Shown in pieces: positions 12,301-21,762 of a DNA stretch of 64,000 nucleotides (the first letter of the stretch is position 1; each line of letters starts with the position of its first letter). Made by a program: the position numbers and the translations under genes. Source of the DNA: Lytechinus variegatus (taxonomy: Eukaryota; Echinodermata; Echinoidea; Temnopleuroida; Toxopneustidae); the NCBI RefSeq assembly GCF_018143015.1, contig NC_054741.1:60385197-60449196 (forward strand), written 5' to 3'. The notes below the pieces were generated by a model that saw nothing but the letters and a program-made list of their open reading frames with translations, did no database searches and had not been told where the DNA came from.

Positions 12301-14235
12301 CAGAAATGGGCTTCGCAGCACCATATTGCTTTTCCCTCTGCTCGGTACAACTTGGCTCTTAGGACCTGTATTGACATTATTCCCTATCAGATCACTCGCC
12401 TACATCTTTAACGTGCTTAACCCTCTCCAGGTATTGTCTTGAACTTTAATATTGAATGATCAATGTGTATAGTACGTGGATGCATGTCCCAGGCATGTCC
12501 TTAATTTTATTACTTGAAAACTTCCCCCAAATTAGGAGAGCAAGTGTGTTTGCCTCTCGATGAATTCTAACATAAAAGTAATCAATGAGGTGAAATATAT
12601 ACATAGATGTATCTACATCCTATAAAAATATTTTGTCTCCTCTGCTCACTAGATAAAATTGAACTACACAGCGAGGTACATGCAATCGTGACATGATGAT
12701 ATTTTTTTAAACATGTCCTATATTTTTGGTAAAGTGTTGGTAAAGAAAATAATTGAAAGAAAATAGATTTGCTTTGAATTGAATTTAATTTTATTTTACG
12801 TGAGTTTATTTAGTCATAAAAGTAATCTTTTTGTTAAAACACTTTCTTGAAAATTGTCATAATCATTAGGCCTATTTTATCATTATCATTTGTTTATTAT
12901 TATATTTGATCAAAATAATTTTGGTCCGCTCACAAACATGGAATAAAAACTTTTTATGATAACTCCCTCCTCCTCGAAATATTCATATTGATTCCTCGGT
13001 TACGATGGTCCAACATACTGCAAAGCTTTGTTTATGAAAAACTATTGTAATCAGTATATTTTATCAAGAAACTAATTCGTTATTAAATTTTATAGAATGC
13101 TTGGTGGCTCTTCATTTACTGACATGTTTATCATGTTTCATATTATCTCCTTTCAGGGTTTCTTCGTATCACTGTTTTACTGCTTTCTGAATACCGAGGT
13201 ATGTTATGTAATCATAAATCTGGCAGTCAAAAACCCCGTAGTGTATCATAAGACGAAAATGTGTAAAAAAAAAATTCCAAATACACGATAGACACATTAC
13301 CAACTATGCTTGTATTTATGATGTCATTTGGTAATTAATACGTGTATAGCACTCGGCAGGGAATTTTCATTACGGTACGAGAAATGGGATACGAAAAATT
13401 AATCTTTGTTCAAGTGATTGCTATACTTGTCAATGTGTAAACAAACAAGATGGCTAAACGTTATTTTTGTGTGTGTTTTGGGGGAGCAGGTCCGAAACGT
13501 CATTAAAGAACATTTTCGTAAAGCTCGTGACAGCCGGAATTTGGACACCAATTCTGGTACAGCTTCAACATCAGAGGTGAATATAATTTATACAATTTAA
13601 GCTTAATCAAACTTTATAACATTTCCCCCAAAAACACTTTGATGTAGCAAGTCTCAATTTGTGTTCATTTGTTTTAGCAAGTTTTATTAATTATTCGTTT
13701 TTTTTATCCATCCCCATTGTCTTCCTGACGTAATTGGTGAATTTCTAAAGTATATAATAGAGAAAGTTCGATTGAAATCTGAAATTAGGATGTTTCTTTT
13801 GTTTTAACCCTTAAAGGGCATATCATATTACCTTTTTATAACGGTTCTCTCATTGTTTAACATGTGCAGTAATTAATGTACTTTGATGGATTTATCATTA
13901 ACAGCATCGTTATTATAATCATTAGTATAGTCAGTATTAGTATTACTACTACTATCATTTTTATCACCATCATCATCATGCATCGTCACCACCAACAACA
14001 TCATTTTATTTCTATACTTTTCCTCATAAAATGGTTGAGCTGTAGATGGTATAGATGCCACCATCATAACCTTCTTCCTCTTGTCATTTCCTCTGATACA
14101 TGAGTCTTGCAAACGTTTTCATAACTGTGACATCATTTTGACCAGGGCAAAACAGCAAAGTCTAACATGAGACTGGTTCGAGTCGCTCCCGCTCCTGTTA
14201 GCCAGACGCCAAACATTCCCGAGGTTTGTAATTAA
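1919..14235 (+). CDS. Adhesion GPCR gene A (GAIN end, GPS, 7TM, C-tail)
   Basis: Join of 1919-2121, 2936-2988, 4335-4452, 5035-5141, 6864-6969, 8391-8544, 9116-9182, 9821-9887, 11910-11998, 12304-12430, 13157-13198, 13490-13576 and 14146-14235. All introns have AG acceptors and GT donors, and all phases join, giving about 435 residues to a stop. In order the product has the end of a GAIN domain, a GPS motif CYCDHMTSFAILV (expected autoproteolysis between HM and T), seven hydrophobic segments with class-B2 signatures (LHYFSLAMMFWMLVEGVHLY in TM3, CWLN in loop 2, TTWLLGP in TM6, GFFVSLFYCFLNTEV at TM7/helix 8) and a short Ser/Thr-containing tail. It should be a plasma-membrane receptor; ligand and G protein cannot be inferred. 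The 5' exons (signal peptide, ectodomain) are before the window. Introns hold a SINE, a hAT-like element, a LINE tail and microsatellites. Confidence 0.9.
2936..2988 (+). CDS. Gene A exon: GAIN pre-GPS CxFF segment
   Basis: A 53-nt exon missed by ORF-length filters. Acceptor AAAATGCAG, donor GTATCA. Reads VLSQPPLPKCGFFDTQS plus two bases. The CGFFD motif corresponds to the usual CvfWd of GAIN domains and supplies a Cys of the GPS disulfides. Phase 0 in and phase 2 out fits both neighbours, and gene B has the equivalent (CRFFHEQT) at 55174-55229. Confidence 0.8.
3247..3384. repeat. (TAG)n microsatellite
   Basis: Nearly pure AGT trinucleotide run of about 45 units with a few AGA and AGG variants, preceded by an ATT-rich run from 3172. 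It sits in the intron between the pre-GPS and GPS exons of gene A. Poly-Ser and poly-Val reading frames through it are artefacts. Confidence 0.95.
3640..4290 (+). mobile_element. 5'-truncated LINE tail (Jockey/CR1-like)
   Basis: The stretch 3723-3938 contains SYPTRQSNYYYLPRTRTAF and ITGPLFWNDL, the conserved end of ORF2 in Jockey/CR1/L2-group LINEs (compare HDYPTRQRNSYHLPPTRTLL in the copy at 51925-53447). A T-rich 3' UTR follows and ends near GAAAATAAACC. Upstream words such as NLGIVLFQF continue the domain in another frame, so the copy is broken. Boundaries approximate. Confidence 0.65.
4335..4452 (+). CDS. Gene A exon: GPS motif
   Basis: Reads NWNFSGC then MTSCYCDHMTSFAILV. The four-Cys GPS signature (FSGC, SCYC) and the HM-T cleavage tripeptide are intact. 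Donor GTAAGA. It is 118 nt long, exactly the length of the gene B exon at 56563-56680. Confidence 0.92.
5035..5141 (+). CDS. Gene A exon: TM1
   Basis: Acceptor CATATTGCAG, donor GTGAGA. Reads DVNEIDIFIGAILTRCG followed by the hydrophobic GLSVTSLIISLIFFFIL, the first membrane segment. Phase 0 in, phase 2 out. Twelve nt longer than its gene B counterpart, with the difference at the N-terminal side. Confidence 0.9.
5470..5742. mobile_element. MITE rich in CACACTGTG motifs
   Basis: At least eight CACAGTGTG/CACACTGTG-like words in 250 bp in both orientations. The ends GCTAGAAGTAACACAGTGT and, inverted, GCTGGAAAGAACAGTATCA are imperfect terminal inverted repeats next to C/G runs. Located in the intron between TM1 and TM2 exons of gene A. 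Confidence 0.5.
5743..6863. other. Gene A intron remainder, no gene seen
   Basis: AT-rich intronic DNA before the TM2 exon. Short open frames have no recognisable motif or splice-compatible phase. No repeat family could be named by eye. Confidence 0.5.
6864..6969 (+). CDS. Gene A exon: ICL1 and TM2
   Basis: Acceptor TATACTTAG, donor GTAATT. Completes an Arg codon with the TM1 exon and reads RSLAADRVIIHTNLMIAILF then FDITFLFNTNPIEIE. The basic loop followed by IH.NL is typical of class B TM2. Confidence 0.9.
6970..8390. other. Gene A intron TM2-TM3
   Basis: About 1.4 kb of intron with poly-A, poly-T and a CTCTCT stretch near 7330. No exon, RNA gene or named repeat is visible. Confidence 0.5.
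8391..8544 (+). CDS. Gene A exon: TM3, ICL2, start of TM4
   Basis: Acceptor GTATCTAG, donor GTAAGT. Contains the loop 1/TM3 Cys (AACKSYAF), then LHYFSLAMMFWMLVEGVHLY and RTWVYGIIGWG. By eye 41 of 52 residues match the gene B exon at 61177-61330. Confidence 0.95.
8560..8760 (+). repeat. Degenerate copy of the GGTATCCACT repeat family
   Basis: AAGGGTGTCAAACACAC, GTGATTAGGGTCAG and TTTTTGCGCCTAAACTTCGT resemble, in order, stretches of the element at 25173-25731. Ends are eroded. It begins just downstream of the TM3 exon donor of gene A. Confidence 0.45.
9116..9182 (+). CDS. Gene A exon: TM4
   Basis: Acceptor ATTTTCAAG, donor GTGAGT. Phase 1 in, phase 2 out. Reads LPALIITITGGVRHQSYGYDQ, and the following exon completes a Tyr. 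Same 67-nt length as the gene B exon at 62475-62541. Confidence 0.88.
9368..9657 (-). mobile_element. tRNA-derived SINE
   Basis: Read on the minus strand, the head starts near 9657 with an A box TGGTGTAGCGG and a B box GTTCGAATCCC, a tRNA-like fold with a possible TGT anticodon. The body follows, and the tail GCGCGATATAAATACAATTT resembles the 3' end shared by many animal SINEs. It lies in the gene A intron between the TM4 and loop 2 exons. Confidence 0.8.
9821..9887 (+). CDS. Gene A exon: ECL2, start of TM5
   Basis: Acceptor CATAATGCAG, donor GTAAGA. Reads CWLNPNDGTIWAFSGPLSLI. The CWLN motif supplies the loop 2 Cys that pairs with the TM3 Cys in class B receptors. Equivalent to gene B 63459-63525. 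Confidence 0.92.
10282..11783. mobile_element. Non-autonomous hAT-like element with GCGAGC arrays
   Basis: Terminal inverted repeats CAGTGGCGTA and TACGCCACTG, flanked by a perfect 8-bp target duplication CAAATGCA (10274-10281 and 11784-11791). The 8-bp duplication and CAGTG ends fit the hAT superfamily. G runs lie just inside both ends. The interior has degenerate repeats around GCGAGCGCGAAGCGCGAGC with no coding potential. It sits in the gene A intron before the TM5 exon. Confidence 0.85.
10440..11330. repeat. Degenerate GCGAGCGCGAAGCGCGAGC tandem units
   Basis: Phrases of the type AATGCGAGCGCGAAGCGCGAGCTGAAATTT recur near 10446, 10553, 10787, 10893, 11116 and 11221, alternating between two subtypes about 330 bp apart (one followed by a CATGAAG..GGGCATTC phrase). 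This looks like a higher-order tandem array inside the hAT-like element. Confidence 0.75.
11910..11998 (+). CDS. Gene A exon: TM5 and ICL3
   Basis: Acceptor CACCATTAG, donor GTAATA. Reads VNVIILALVVKAVVAASRGQ then the polar ENDKIKQI. The N-V..L TM5 start is typical. The upstream intron carries the hAT-like element ending at 11783. Confidence 0.88.
12304..12430 (+). CDS. Gene A exon: TM6 and ECL3
   Basis: Acceptor TTTTCAG, donor GTATTG. Reads RNGLRSTILLFPLLGTTWLL then GPVLTLF and AYIFNVLNPLQ. The R...LLP.LG.TW.LG signature of adhesion receptor TM6 is present, in the variant LLFPLLGTTWLLGP. Confidence 0.93.
12431..13156. other. Gene A intron TM6-TM7, no feature seen
   Basis: AT-rich intron. 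No exon, SINE head or terminal inverted repeat recognised. Confidence 0.5.
13157..13198 (+). CDS. Gene A exon: TM7 core (42 nt)
   Basis: A 14-codon exon, GFFVSLFYCFLNTE, between TTTCAG and GTATGT. It matches the GxFvfl.yCllN.EV stretch of class B2 receptors; the V is supplied by the next exon. Confidence 0.9.
13490..13576 (+). CDS. Gene A exon: helix 8 and proximal C-tail
   Basis: Acceptor GGGAGCAG, donor GTGAAT. Reads VRNVIKEHFRKARDSRNLDT then NSGTASTSE: a basic amphipathic start and a Ser/Thr-rich end. Phase 0 on both sides. Confidence 0.85.
14146..14235 (+). CDS. Gene A terminal exon
   Basis: Acceptor TTGACCAG, reads GKTAKSNMRLVRVAPAPVSQ then TPNIPEVCN and a TAA at 14233-14235. Alternatively GAG/GTTTGT at 14223 could be a donor to a further exon outside recognition. 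No convincing AATAAA lies in the next 200 bp, so the 3' end of the transcript is not fixed. Confidence 0.7.
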   Translation, partial: GKTAKSNMRLVRVAPAPVSQTPNIPEVCN

Positions 14236-15248
14236 TCAACACGGGCAGAAAAACTTGACTACAACCGTACCCTAGACATAGTCACCAAGCATCGCTTCAT
14301 CGAAAGTTGAGGTTTCGAGTCCTTCATGTCCTAGAAGTAGGCCTAATATCATCGAGAAAGACATCACTCTAGATTCGGCACTCACTCCGAGATCCGGATG
14401 CAACGAGAGACAAATTCTGAAAATTTTAAATTCAATTTAAATGTATAAATTTATAAATCGTAGAAGTTTATTCATTTTAATACACATGGAAGCAGATCAT
14501 AAGAAGCTATCTGAACATGCTGAAAGGATATTCCAAATATGAATGAGCTATAATGATAGAACAGTACATTTGGAACATTCACTCACTGATAAAGATGGCT
14601 GCTAGTGAATGGATTTACACTTTCGGGAAAAAGAGAGTATATAAGCCATTATAAGACAATTGATACTGGAATATAAGTAGGCATGATTGTTAAGACAAAA
14701 AATATACTTGATTGATTGATTTATTGATCGATTTATTGCTTAATTGTTTGATTGATAGTTTGATAGATTGATTGATTGATAGAATGATTGTTTGTTTGAT
14801 TGATTGATTGATTAATTGATGTATGTATTGATTGATTTCATTAATTTGATATATTCAGATTACGCAAATAGATACACTATTTCTGTTCAAACCGTATTTC
14901 TATAGAATGCATTGTAAAAACTTGATAAAATTGGAGCATGTGGGATAATGAAGCATAGCTTATGTGATGTAGATTCCCCGATTAATCTTATTCCATCGGG
15001 TAATAGAGTATCATTTGCCATGAAACAACAAGAGTTTGAGAAGGTAGGGAAATAAGGAGGAGAGGATCGAGGAAATAAATGGAAAACATGATCTTAAAAA
15101 AATGCAGTAGGCCTAATATGCTCGAGTACTGGGTAAAATCATAATACTTTCTGGAAAATGCATGTATTTTAACAAACAGCTGGTCAAAAACTTGACCAGT
15201 CGTTTCTTTCAAGTTCGCTTCTAGCAATATGTATATATGTATATCATA
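14236..15248. other. 3' flank of gene A
   Basis: Mostly unassigned AT-rich DNA. It contains a tetranucleotide run of ATTG/GATT type at about 14708-14840. Short minus-strand open frames near 15000-15350 have no motif. Confidence 0.5.
14708..14840. repeat. (GATT)n imperfect microsatellite
   Basis: Imperfect repeats of TTGATTGATTGATTGATT interrupted by TTTGATAG-like variants, about 130 bp, in the 3' flank of gene A. Confidence 0.85.
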
Positions 15249-16191
15249 CAAATATATCAGGTGTTGAAAAAGTATAGTGGGAATTTTATCCCAGGTTTCA
15301 CTGGCAATAACTATTTTCCCCAAGGGGCGAAGCTTATATTGGCAGTCCAAATTCCCACTATTCTTTCGAAGAAAACGCCTGATATATTTGTTTTATATCC
15401 CTTTAAAACTTGTAGACCTAGTCCTTGTTGATATGTTAGCAATCTAGACCAATTCTAACGTTGCCGGACCTCGTCCTAACATGCGGCCTATCGAGCTAAC
15501 GCTAGCCAGTCACTTGGTAAAACTGCGCATGTTCATGCTCGATATGTCGTGTATGTTCTCTCGATATTGAACTGCGCATGCTCCCTGATCTGACAGGATC
15601 CAGAGATCCGTATACCGTTTATTCGCAAAAAAAATAAATAAGATACAAGCATCTCGCTCTAATTCTTTACCGACAAAAGTCTGTTTGGATATTGAAAAGG
15701 TTCTAGATTATCATGCAGAAAATATAATATAATATAATATAGATATAGAATATAATATATTCCATGACGGCCATTCATACAGGATTTAATAAGCAGGGAA
15801 GTGAGAATTTTACACTCCCACTTCCCTGGAAAGATCCGATACTATAATTTGTATGTATTTGTAGTTAGCCTGCTCGTTTAATTTTGCATCTTGAGTGCTA
15901 GTGCAACTGTATAGCGGCTCAGCGTACCTCTCATTATGTGAAGTCGGACACAAGCCGCGCGCTGCCTACCCAGAAACTGCACTATGTCCGGCAACGTTAG
16001 AATTGGTCTAGATTTGTTACACATCAGCACGGACTATAGGTCTACAAGTTATAAAACAAATATATTAATTGGTTGGACTGGCAATATAATTATTTTTCCT
16101 CGGGGCTTTGGCCCTCGGGGAAAATAGTAATTGCCAGTTCAACCTTTGATAAATAATTCCCACTATACTTTCTCAAAGCCTGATATATTTG
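15249..16191. mobile_element. Long-TIR foldback element, about 940 bp
   Basis: The left arm from CAAATATATCAGGTGTTG to about 15480 matches the right arm (about 15985-16191) in reverse complement, including AACGTTGCCGGAC and TCTAGACCAATTCTAACGTT at the inner edge. Each arm is itself a small palindrome: AGTATAGTGGGAATT and its inverse occur within the same arm. The centre (15480-15985) is unrelated single-copy sequence. No transposase. Confidence 0.7.
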
Positions 16192-16543
16192 TAAAATATA
16201 CGGAACTATTTGCAGCGATGTGCTTTCCGATTGAAATTATACTTTGCTACATGATCACGAATTGACCAATCCCTTATCTGGAATACTCATGAATATTCAT
16301 AAGAGGGATATAAATGAATATATACAGCACGCATAAAACGAAAGGTACACACTTTGAAAAAAAATCACATAAAATTAGATATGTAGGCCTATTTGTAACA
16401 TCTTGAAGCTATTTCCAAACGTGTATTATACAAGTCTATAAGCGAATGGCAACATGACCACCATTACTGTTCTCTCGACAAAAGATTCCGATTGAGTGAG
16501 CATCACTTACTGATAAAAAAAAGTTTGTGCAAAATATAAATCA

Positions 16544-16861
16544 TAATGGCCCGTATTCTGAGGTCTGGTTTAATTCAAACTCTGGTCTAAAAATGCGGTT
16601 TAACTATGAATAGCCAATTGTGACATAAATCTCTAACAGTAGAGGTCCAATGAATCAGCTCATTTGACTCTCAAATCATTATCAACTGTCTGTGAAGGAT
16701 AAATACGATGGGTGCCTTCCCTATTAAAGAATTAGGAAAGAGCACAGTGAATATTAGAAGCATACAATAGAAACAACACGTTGACGTGTTTGGCTTCCCA
16801 TAATTTCAGCACAGACTTGACTATGGCCTAAGTTAAACCCGACTTCAGAATACAGGCCATT
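16544..16861. mobile_element. MITE, TAATGGCCCGTATTCTGA ends (copy 1)
   Basis: Starts TAATGGCCCGTATTCTGAGG and ends TTCAGAATACAGGCCATT, imperfect terminal inverted repeats. Inner GGTTTAA/TTAAACC words mirror each other. A same-length copy is at 57941-58262. Confidence 0.75.
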
Positions 16862-17143
16862 GCATGACATCGGTTTGATTATTCCGATAAGTCATGCTTG
16901 GAAAAAGGGTGGAGAATTAGGCTTCACAGAAGGATGAAATGCCAACCTCTAATCGAAGAACAAAGTGTATAATACGAAAGAGACTGGAGATATATTTATT
17001 GCAATTACTTGTTTTGGCATCGATTTATTTCATTTTATGACCTCAGCTCCAGCTGGTATACGACCTAGAAGTTGTGTATACCTAGGGTTTATAGGTTCGT
17101 TTTGGTAGTAGAGTAGTTCAAACAAGTTGCGATATGTCTGTTT
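16862..17143. other. Intergenic spacer, no feature seen
   Basis: Short unassigned spacer between two MITEs. Confidence 0.5.
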
Positions 17144-17310
17144 TATACCTTGGTCACATTTGCTCTACGGCGGCCGTAAAGCGAGTCGAAAACAGCCGTT
17201 TTATTAATTTTAATTCAAACCACCCATATCTACTTGGACAAAAAAAATGTTAAAACGGCTGTTTTCGACTCGCCGTACGGCTGCCGTAGAGCAAATGTGA
17301 CCAAGGTATA
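17144..17310. mobile_element. Palindromic MITE, GGTCACATTTGCTCTACGGC family (copy 1)
   Basis: TATACCTTGGTCACATTTGC at the left end is the exact inverse of the right end, followed by CGGCGGCCGTAAAGCGAGTC and inverted AACGGCTGTTTTCGACTCG. Stems are about 65 bp with a 35-bp loop. Other copies: 21763-23030 (split), 30432-30594, and a left part at 49282-49345. Confidence 0.9.
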
Positions 17311-18259
17311 ACTTTCATGGACTATGCAAATGTATTAGGAGAAAAGTACGTCACAGTGACTTCGTTTAATTGTATTTTTCCCATACACTGTGAAAATCAA
17401 CATTTTTGCGAGCTTTGAGAAATCCAGTGCCCACCCAAGCATAATATTCTTCATTAATCACGCTGCCATCATAGACCAAAGTCCTATGAAAAAAAATATA
17501 TTCCCATGAACGGAAGTATTTTTGTCAACTGCAAGGGGCTATTCAAATTGTAGTTTTTTAGTGATACTCACTGTATAGTTTCCAATATGAAATAATGTAT
17601 GAATTCAGAAAATTAAAAAGATATATTGCTATGCCTGTATATGCTTCTGCAACTTGAAAGATGAAATTTGTAAATAATTGCCTTTGGTCACTAAACCGTT
17701 CTGTCTTAATTCTTACAGTGTCCTTCGGTCAAATGTCTACTGTGGGTCATACCACCTTAAGTTTGAGTGTGGGGTTATCTCTTTACTTTGATATTTAAAA
17801 TAATTAATATTGAAATATTTCATTTCTTAGTTTAATTTTTTATATGATGATGTACGCCTATAGTGCGATTGAAATGAGCGTGGAATTCTTGTTAACCAGC
17901 TAATGTAATCATAGAAAATGTTTGCATATGACTTTTGAGATGGTGATGCTACTGGTCAGCATGATCACGCACGTTTAACAAGAATGGACACTTTTTTCTC
18001 CTTGCATTTGACATACTTTTACAAGAATGAATATTAATGGAAGGTAATTTGATGATATAATGTGCTGATGAATCGAAGAATTTGGTTAAAAAACGTGCAT
18101 GCTCTACGTGTTTACGTGCTTACATGAATAAAAAATAGAAACTTTGAATGTATTCCAGAGGTTCCAGGTTTAAGCCCTGGTTACGTCTGTCGGATGGCGA
18201 CCTTTTAGGTTGATGACTTGGTGCCGCATGTAAATAATCATTTCTGATAGATATATGTC
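17311..18259. other. Intergenic spacer, no feature seen
   Basis: About 950 bp of AT-rich DNA. No coding, RNA or repeat signal that I can name. Confidence 0.5.
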
Positions 18260-18420
18260 CAGTGACGTACCGTGGGTCACGGCATGGGGGGAGGGGGCAC
18301 CAGCAAAATTTTTGAGTCACTAAGTGAGCGCACTCAGTTGCCAGGTATACTGAACGATGACAGTTAGGAGCAGCATACAATGAATGCAAACTTTCTCCTA
18401 CAAGCATATATTTTGCAGAA
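18260..18420. mobile_element. Left end of a hAT-like element (same family as 10282)
   Basis: CAGTGACGTACCGTGGGTCA with GGCATGGGGGGAGGGGGCAC and CAGCAAAATTTTTGAGTCAC closely follows the left end of the element at 10282. The right end may be GCACCCCCCCCCCCATGCGC near 19256-19280, with a LINE tail inserted between. No target duplication could be matched. Confidence 0.55.
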
Positions 18421-18529
18421 CTGAAATGAAAAATGTAAATTGAATCTCTGTTTACAGGGTATTTAGGCGGATTATTATTTTTCGTACCTACCTTTTTCCT
18501 TTACCCGTTCATTTTCCTTCTCTGCGTCC

Positions 18530-19250
18530 TTTTTTTACATTGCCTTTTCTCATCCAACACGAAACTCGAACAAATTTCATCTCACAAATCCAAACCTTAA
18601 TAAAGCACACAAATCAATTAGACATTACGGTGCAGATTTATGGAATAATTTATCACCTGACATTAAGTTATGCTCTACACTTTATTCATTCAAGGCTGTT
18701 TTGAAGAGAAATACACTGTTAAAATGTAATACCTAAAATCTCTGTGTGTTACGTACCAACCGATATTACAACCCCCCCCCCCCCCCAGCACTTGCACTCT
18801 CGCACACTTGCACTTTAACTCTTTTTAACATGATTATAACTTCCTCATTTTAGTTTTTCTTTCCCTATCTTCTTTTTTTTGGTAATATTCCTATCAGTTT
18901 GTGCAATAAAAGATAAGTCTCTTTTATTGCACTGTCTGTCTGATTTTCATTCCCCTTTCCTTTTGAGACCTTCATCAATTTCAAGCTCTAAGCTTAAGAT
19001 GAAGGTCTCCCACATTTCAAATGTATTATGTTGATATCTGAATAGATTTTTTCTGCTATATTCATTTATTTATTTTTACAAAAAAAAAGAAATTTATCAG
19101 GTATAGATATATCTAAATTAGATTGTATATACATATATATATGTATATGTTATTGATTATATCATTTCCTTATTATGTTATACTAAGAAAATACGATTAC
19201 TCTTGTAGATGCTTATTGGAATGTGGAAATTAATAAATAAAATCAAATCA
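18530..19250 (+). mobile_element. 5'-truncated LINE tail (Jockey/CR1-like)
   Basis: The frame 18551-18735 reads HPTRNSNKFHLTNPNLNKAH, then IRHYGADLWNNLSPDIK and FKAVLKRNTLL before a stop. This is the usual end of a LINE ORF2. The 3' UTR runs to the A-rich tail AAATAAAATCAAATCAAA near 19249, abutting the G/C run of the flanking hAT-like element. Confidence 0.7.
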
Positions 19251-19943
19251 AAGTGGCACCCCCCCCCCCATGCGCCATTGTTAAAAAACTGTTCATATTA
19301 GTATTTCTAACATTCAATTTTAAACTCAAATAAGCATATACTTTGAAGCTAAAATAAAAAAAAAATCAGAAAATAACCATAATGCGATTTGTTCCAAAAT
19401 AGGTTCGTTGACCAGTCGTTAGGTGTGCGGAGGGCTTTAAGATGATAGGTAGAGATGAAGATATTTTAAGTTTTGTATATACATTTGTAATCTGCCGTGG
19501 ACTAGTGTTGTGGAGTTAAGTGGTCTTGACTGCACACGTGAAAATCTGTGATTTAATTCCTAGCCACGTTACCTATGCATTTGAGCAAGTGAACTGCGCT
19601 CTTGTGGTGAACAAGGGCAGACGACGGCGTTGACTCGAACGTTCAGACGACTACGACGCCGTTCTCGTTCACTGCTCCTAGAACTCTCTTAAGAAAGGAA
19701 ATTTGACAAAATTGTGTGCATGTGTTTGAAAAAAGAAGTATGTAAACGTATGTCTTCTTTGATGTGGATTTGCTTCGTCTCTCGTGCAGCTGTGCTCTAA
19801 TATTTGGAATTTAAGATTATTTAATTTTACGATTTTTGCATGCTTCTAGTCACATAGAAAATTATCAGTGTGAAAATATACATTTTGAGTAGTAATTATG
19901 TTCACGGACAGAGAAATACAGAATGTAGACATGAATGTGTTGT

Positions 19944-20443
19944 CAGTGTTGCCATTTGGGGATCTCCTTCCCCAAATTTTGAAAATTTGTGGATTTCGAG
20001 AAGCCTTTGGGGATGGAAAAAATTATTTGGGGATTTTTCATGCAGTTTGGGGGATTTTTGAAGGTTTTGATGAAAAGCACCAAGATTCGTTATTTTTCAG
20101 TAATTATGATGCTAAAATACATAGAGATAGATTATTCTCTTATGCTCTACGCTTTGATCTACTAGATCATCCGATGAATTCATTACATGAACTTCATTGG
20201 TTGTACGATACGTTACCGTAAATGGATGGTGGGGTTGCCAATCTCGAAACCTAAAAAAAAAAAAAAATCTGCTGTGTATGGTATGACAAACACATATTGA
20301 CTAATTTTGGGCAATAACCATGATAAATGTCCTCACTTTTTCATAAATTATTGTGATTTTGAAAATTTGGGGATCAGGGTCCAATTTGGGGATTTTTCGA
20401 GTGCCATTTGGGGATTTTCTTCAGCTCGGACCTGGCAACACTG
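19944..20443. mobile_element. hAT-type MITE, 500 bp, with TTTGGGGAT motifs
   Basis: Ends CAGTGTTGCCA and TGGCAACACTG, flanked by a perfect 8-bp target duplication TGTGTTGT (19936-19943 and 20444-20451). Subterminal TTTGGGGATTTTT words occur near both ends in the same orientation. The open frame at 19898-20221 crosses the element boundary and is not a gene. Confidence 0.9.
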
Positions 20444-20468
20444 TGTGTTGTCAATTTCTCAATATTCC

Positions 20469-20643
20469 TGGTGGGTGTTTTATAAAGCTGTTCGTAAGTT
20501 AAGAGCGACTTTAAGAACGACTGGTGATCTATTCTTGTTGTGAAGGGTATATTCATTGGCGATGGTTAAGCGCATAAAAAAGGTTCACCAGTCGTTCTTA
20601 AAGTCGCTCTTAACTTACGAACAGCTTTATGAAACGGCAACCT
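20469..20643. mobile_element. Palindromic MITE, AAGCTGTTCGTAAG family (copy 1)
   Basis: ATAAAGCTGTTCGTAAGTTA and its inverse TAACTTACGAACAGCTTTAT flank a short loop, and AGAGCGACTTTAAGAACGAC mirrors on the other side. A second copy is at 48925-49100. It begins 18 bp after the hAT MITE target duplication. Confidence 0.85.
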
Positions 20644-21538
20644 GGTCACGTATGTAGCTTTATTGTGGTAATTTGTACAGGTTGAAGATATAGCTACTTA
20701 AAAGAAAGCAAACGCACAAGGAAATGCATTATAAGCGGTTCATACTACTTCAAAATTAGATGTGTCAATTTTAAGTGAATATCATGTTGGTATAAATTGG
20801 TGTTGCCGTTGTTTTACATTATATTGTTCATAATAGATTTGTTGTTTGTAGCACTGTGTTAATTGACCAGACGAAATAGCACTTCAAAAGAATTGTTTAC
20901 TAGCAAAATTTAGATTAAGTATTTCATGAACTTATAGGTGTGTCTATATTTATATAAATAAATAAAGGTTACGAATATTTTCTCACTGTCACTATAATAA
21001 TGATAATAATAATCACTATAATAATAATAATAATAATAATGACAACGTAAACAATGTTCATTACAAAAGTGTATGTCAAAGTGTTTTAAATATGAATTAC
21101 TCTTAAAAACAGTGGGGATACAAAGAAAAGATTTTAGAGCATTAACAGTCTTGATTCTGTGATCAATCAAGATAGCATTTTAACATTTTACCGAAAATTT
21201 AATTTTTATTTGATTTATTTTTTTCATTTTTCATCAAATTAGACATGGTGTTTTTTTAACTATTGAATTCGACATGGTAGGGCTCGATCACGCAATTCGT
21301 TTTCCATGACATTGGATATGCTGAGGAGTCTTCAATATCATTGAAATAATTTTTTGCGAATCCTATAATGTCAAATAAGATATTGATAAGAATCGTTTGT
21401 AATACAGAAATGATATTCATACCATACACCACCCTTACACGCATATATTTTGGCATTTATACACCGTAAAATGCAAAGAGTGTTATACAATACATGTTTA
21501 TATATGTGTACCATAACAAAAGGTACCTGACTATACAC
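20644..21538. other. Intergenic spacer with AAT microsatellite
   Basis: AT-rich sequence; an ATA/AAT-rich run lies at about 20995-21042. No coding signal. Confidence 0.5.
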
Positions 21539-21762
21539 AGGGGCCGCTGGACGGTTTTGAAACATGGGTTCCATATGGCAGGCGACTATTCCTTCGATAT
21601 TATTCCACACACCGAATAACCAATATATAACCTTAAATTTAACGATATACCCTACCCAGAACCTACTCCTAAACCTTAAATAAAACCCTACAACCCTACA
21701 TTGTAAGCATTATCTTATAACTCGACGAAAAATCCCGTGGCAATAGTTGCAGGAGCAAGACT
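21539..21762. repeat. Fragments of two MITE families
   Basis: CAGGGGCCGCTGGACGGTTT at 21539 resembles the end of the CAGGGGCCGC family (49964-50106). From about 21600 an AACCCTA-rich stretch ending TTGCAGGAGCAAGACTT resembles 58947-59150 and 60720-60905. Confidence 0.45.

Noticed and set aside
19898-20221. 107-codon open frame
   Set aside because: It starts outside and runs into a hAT MITE with a clear target duplication; no motif.
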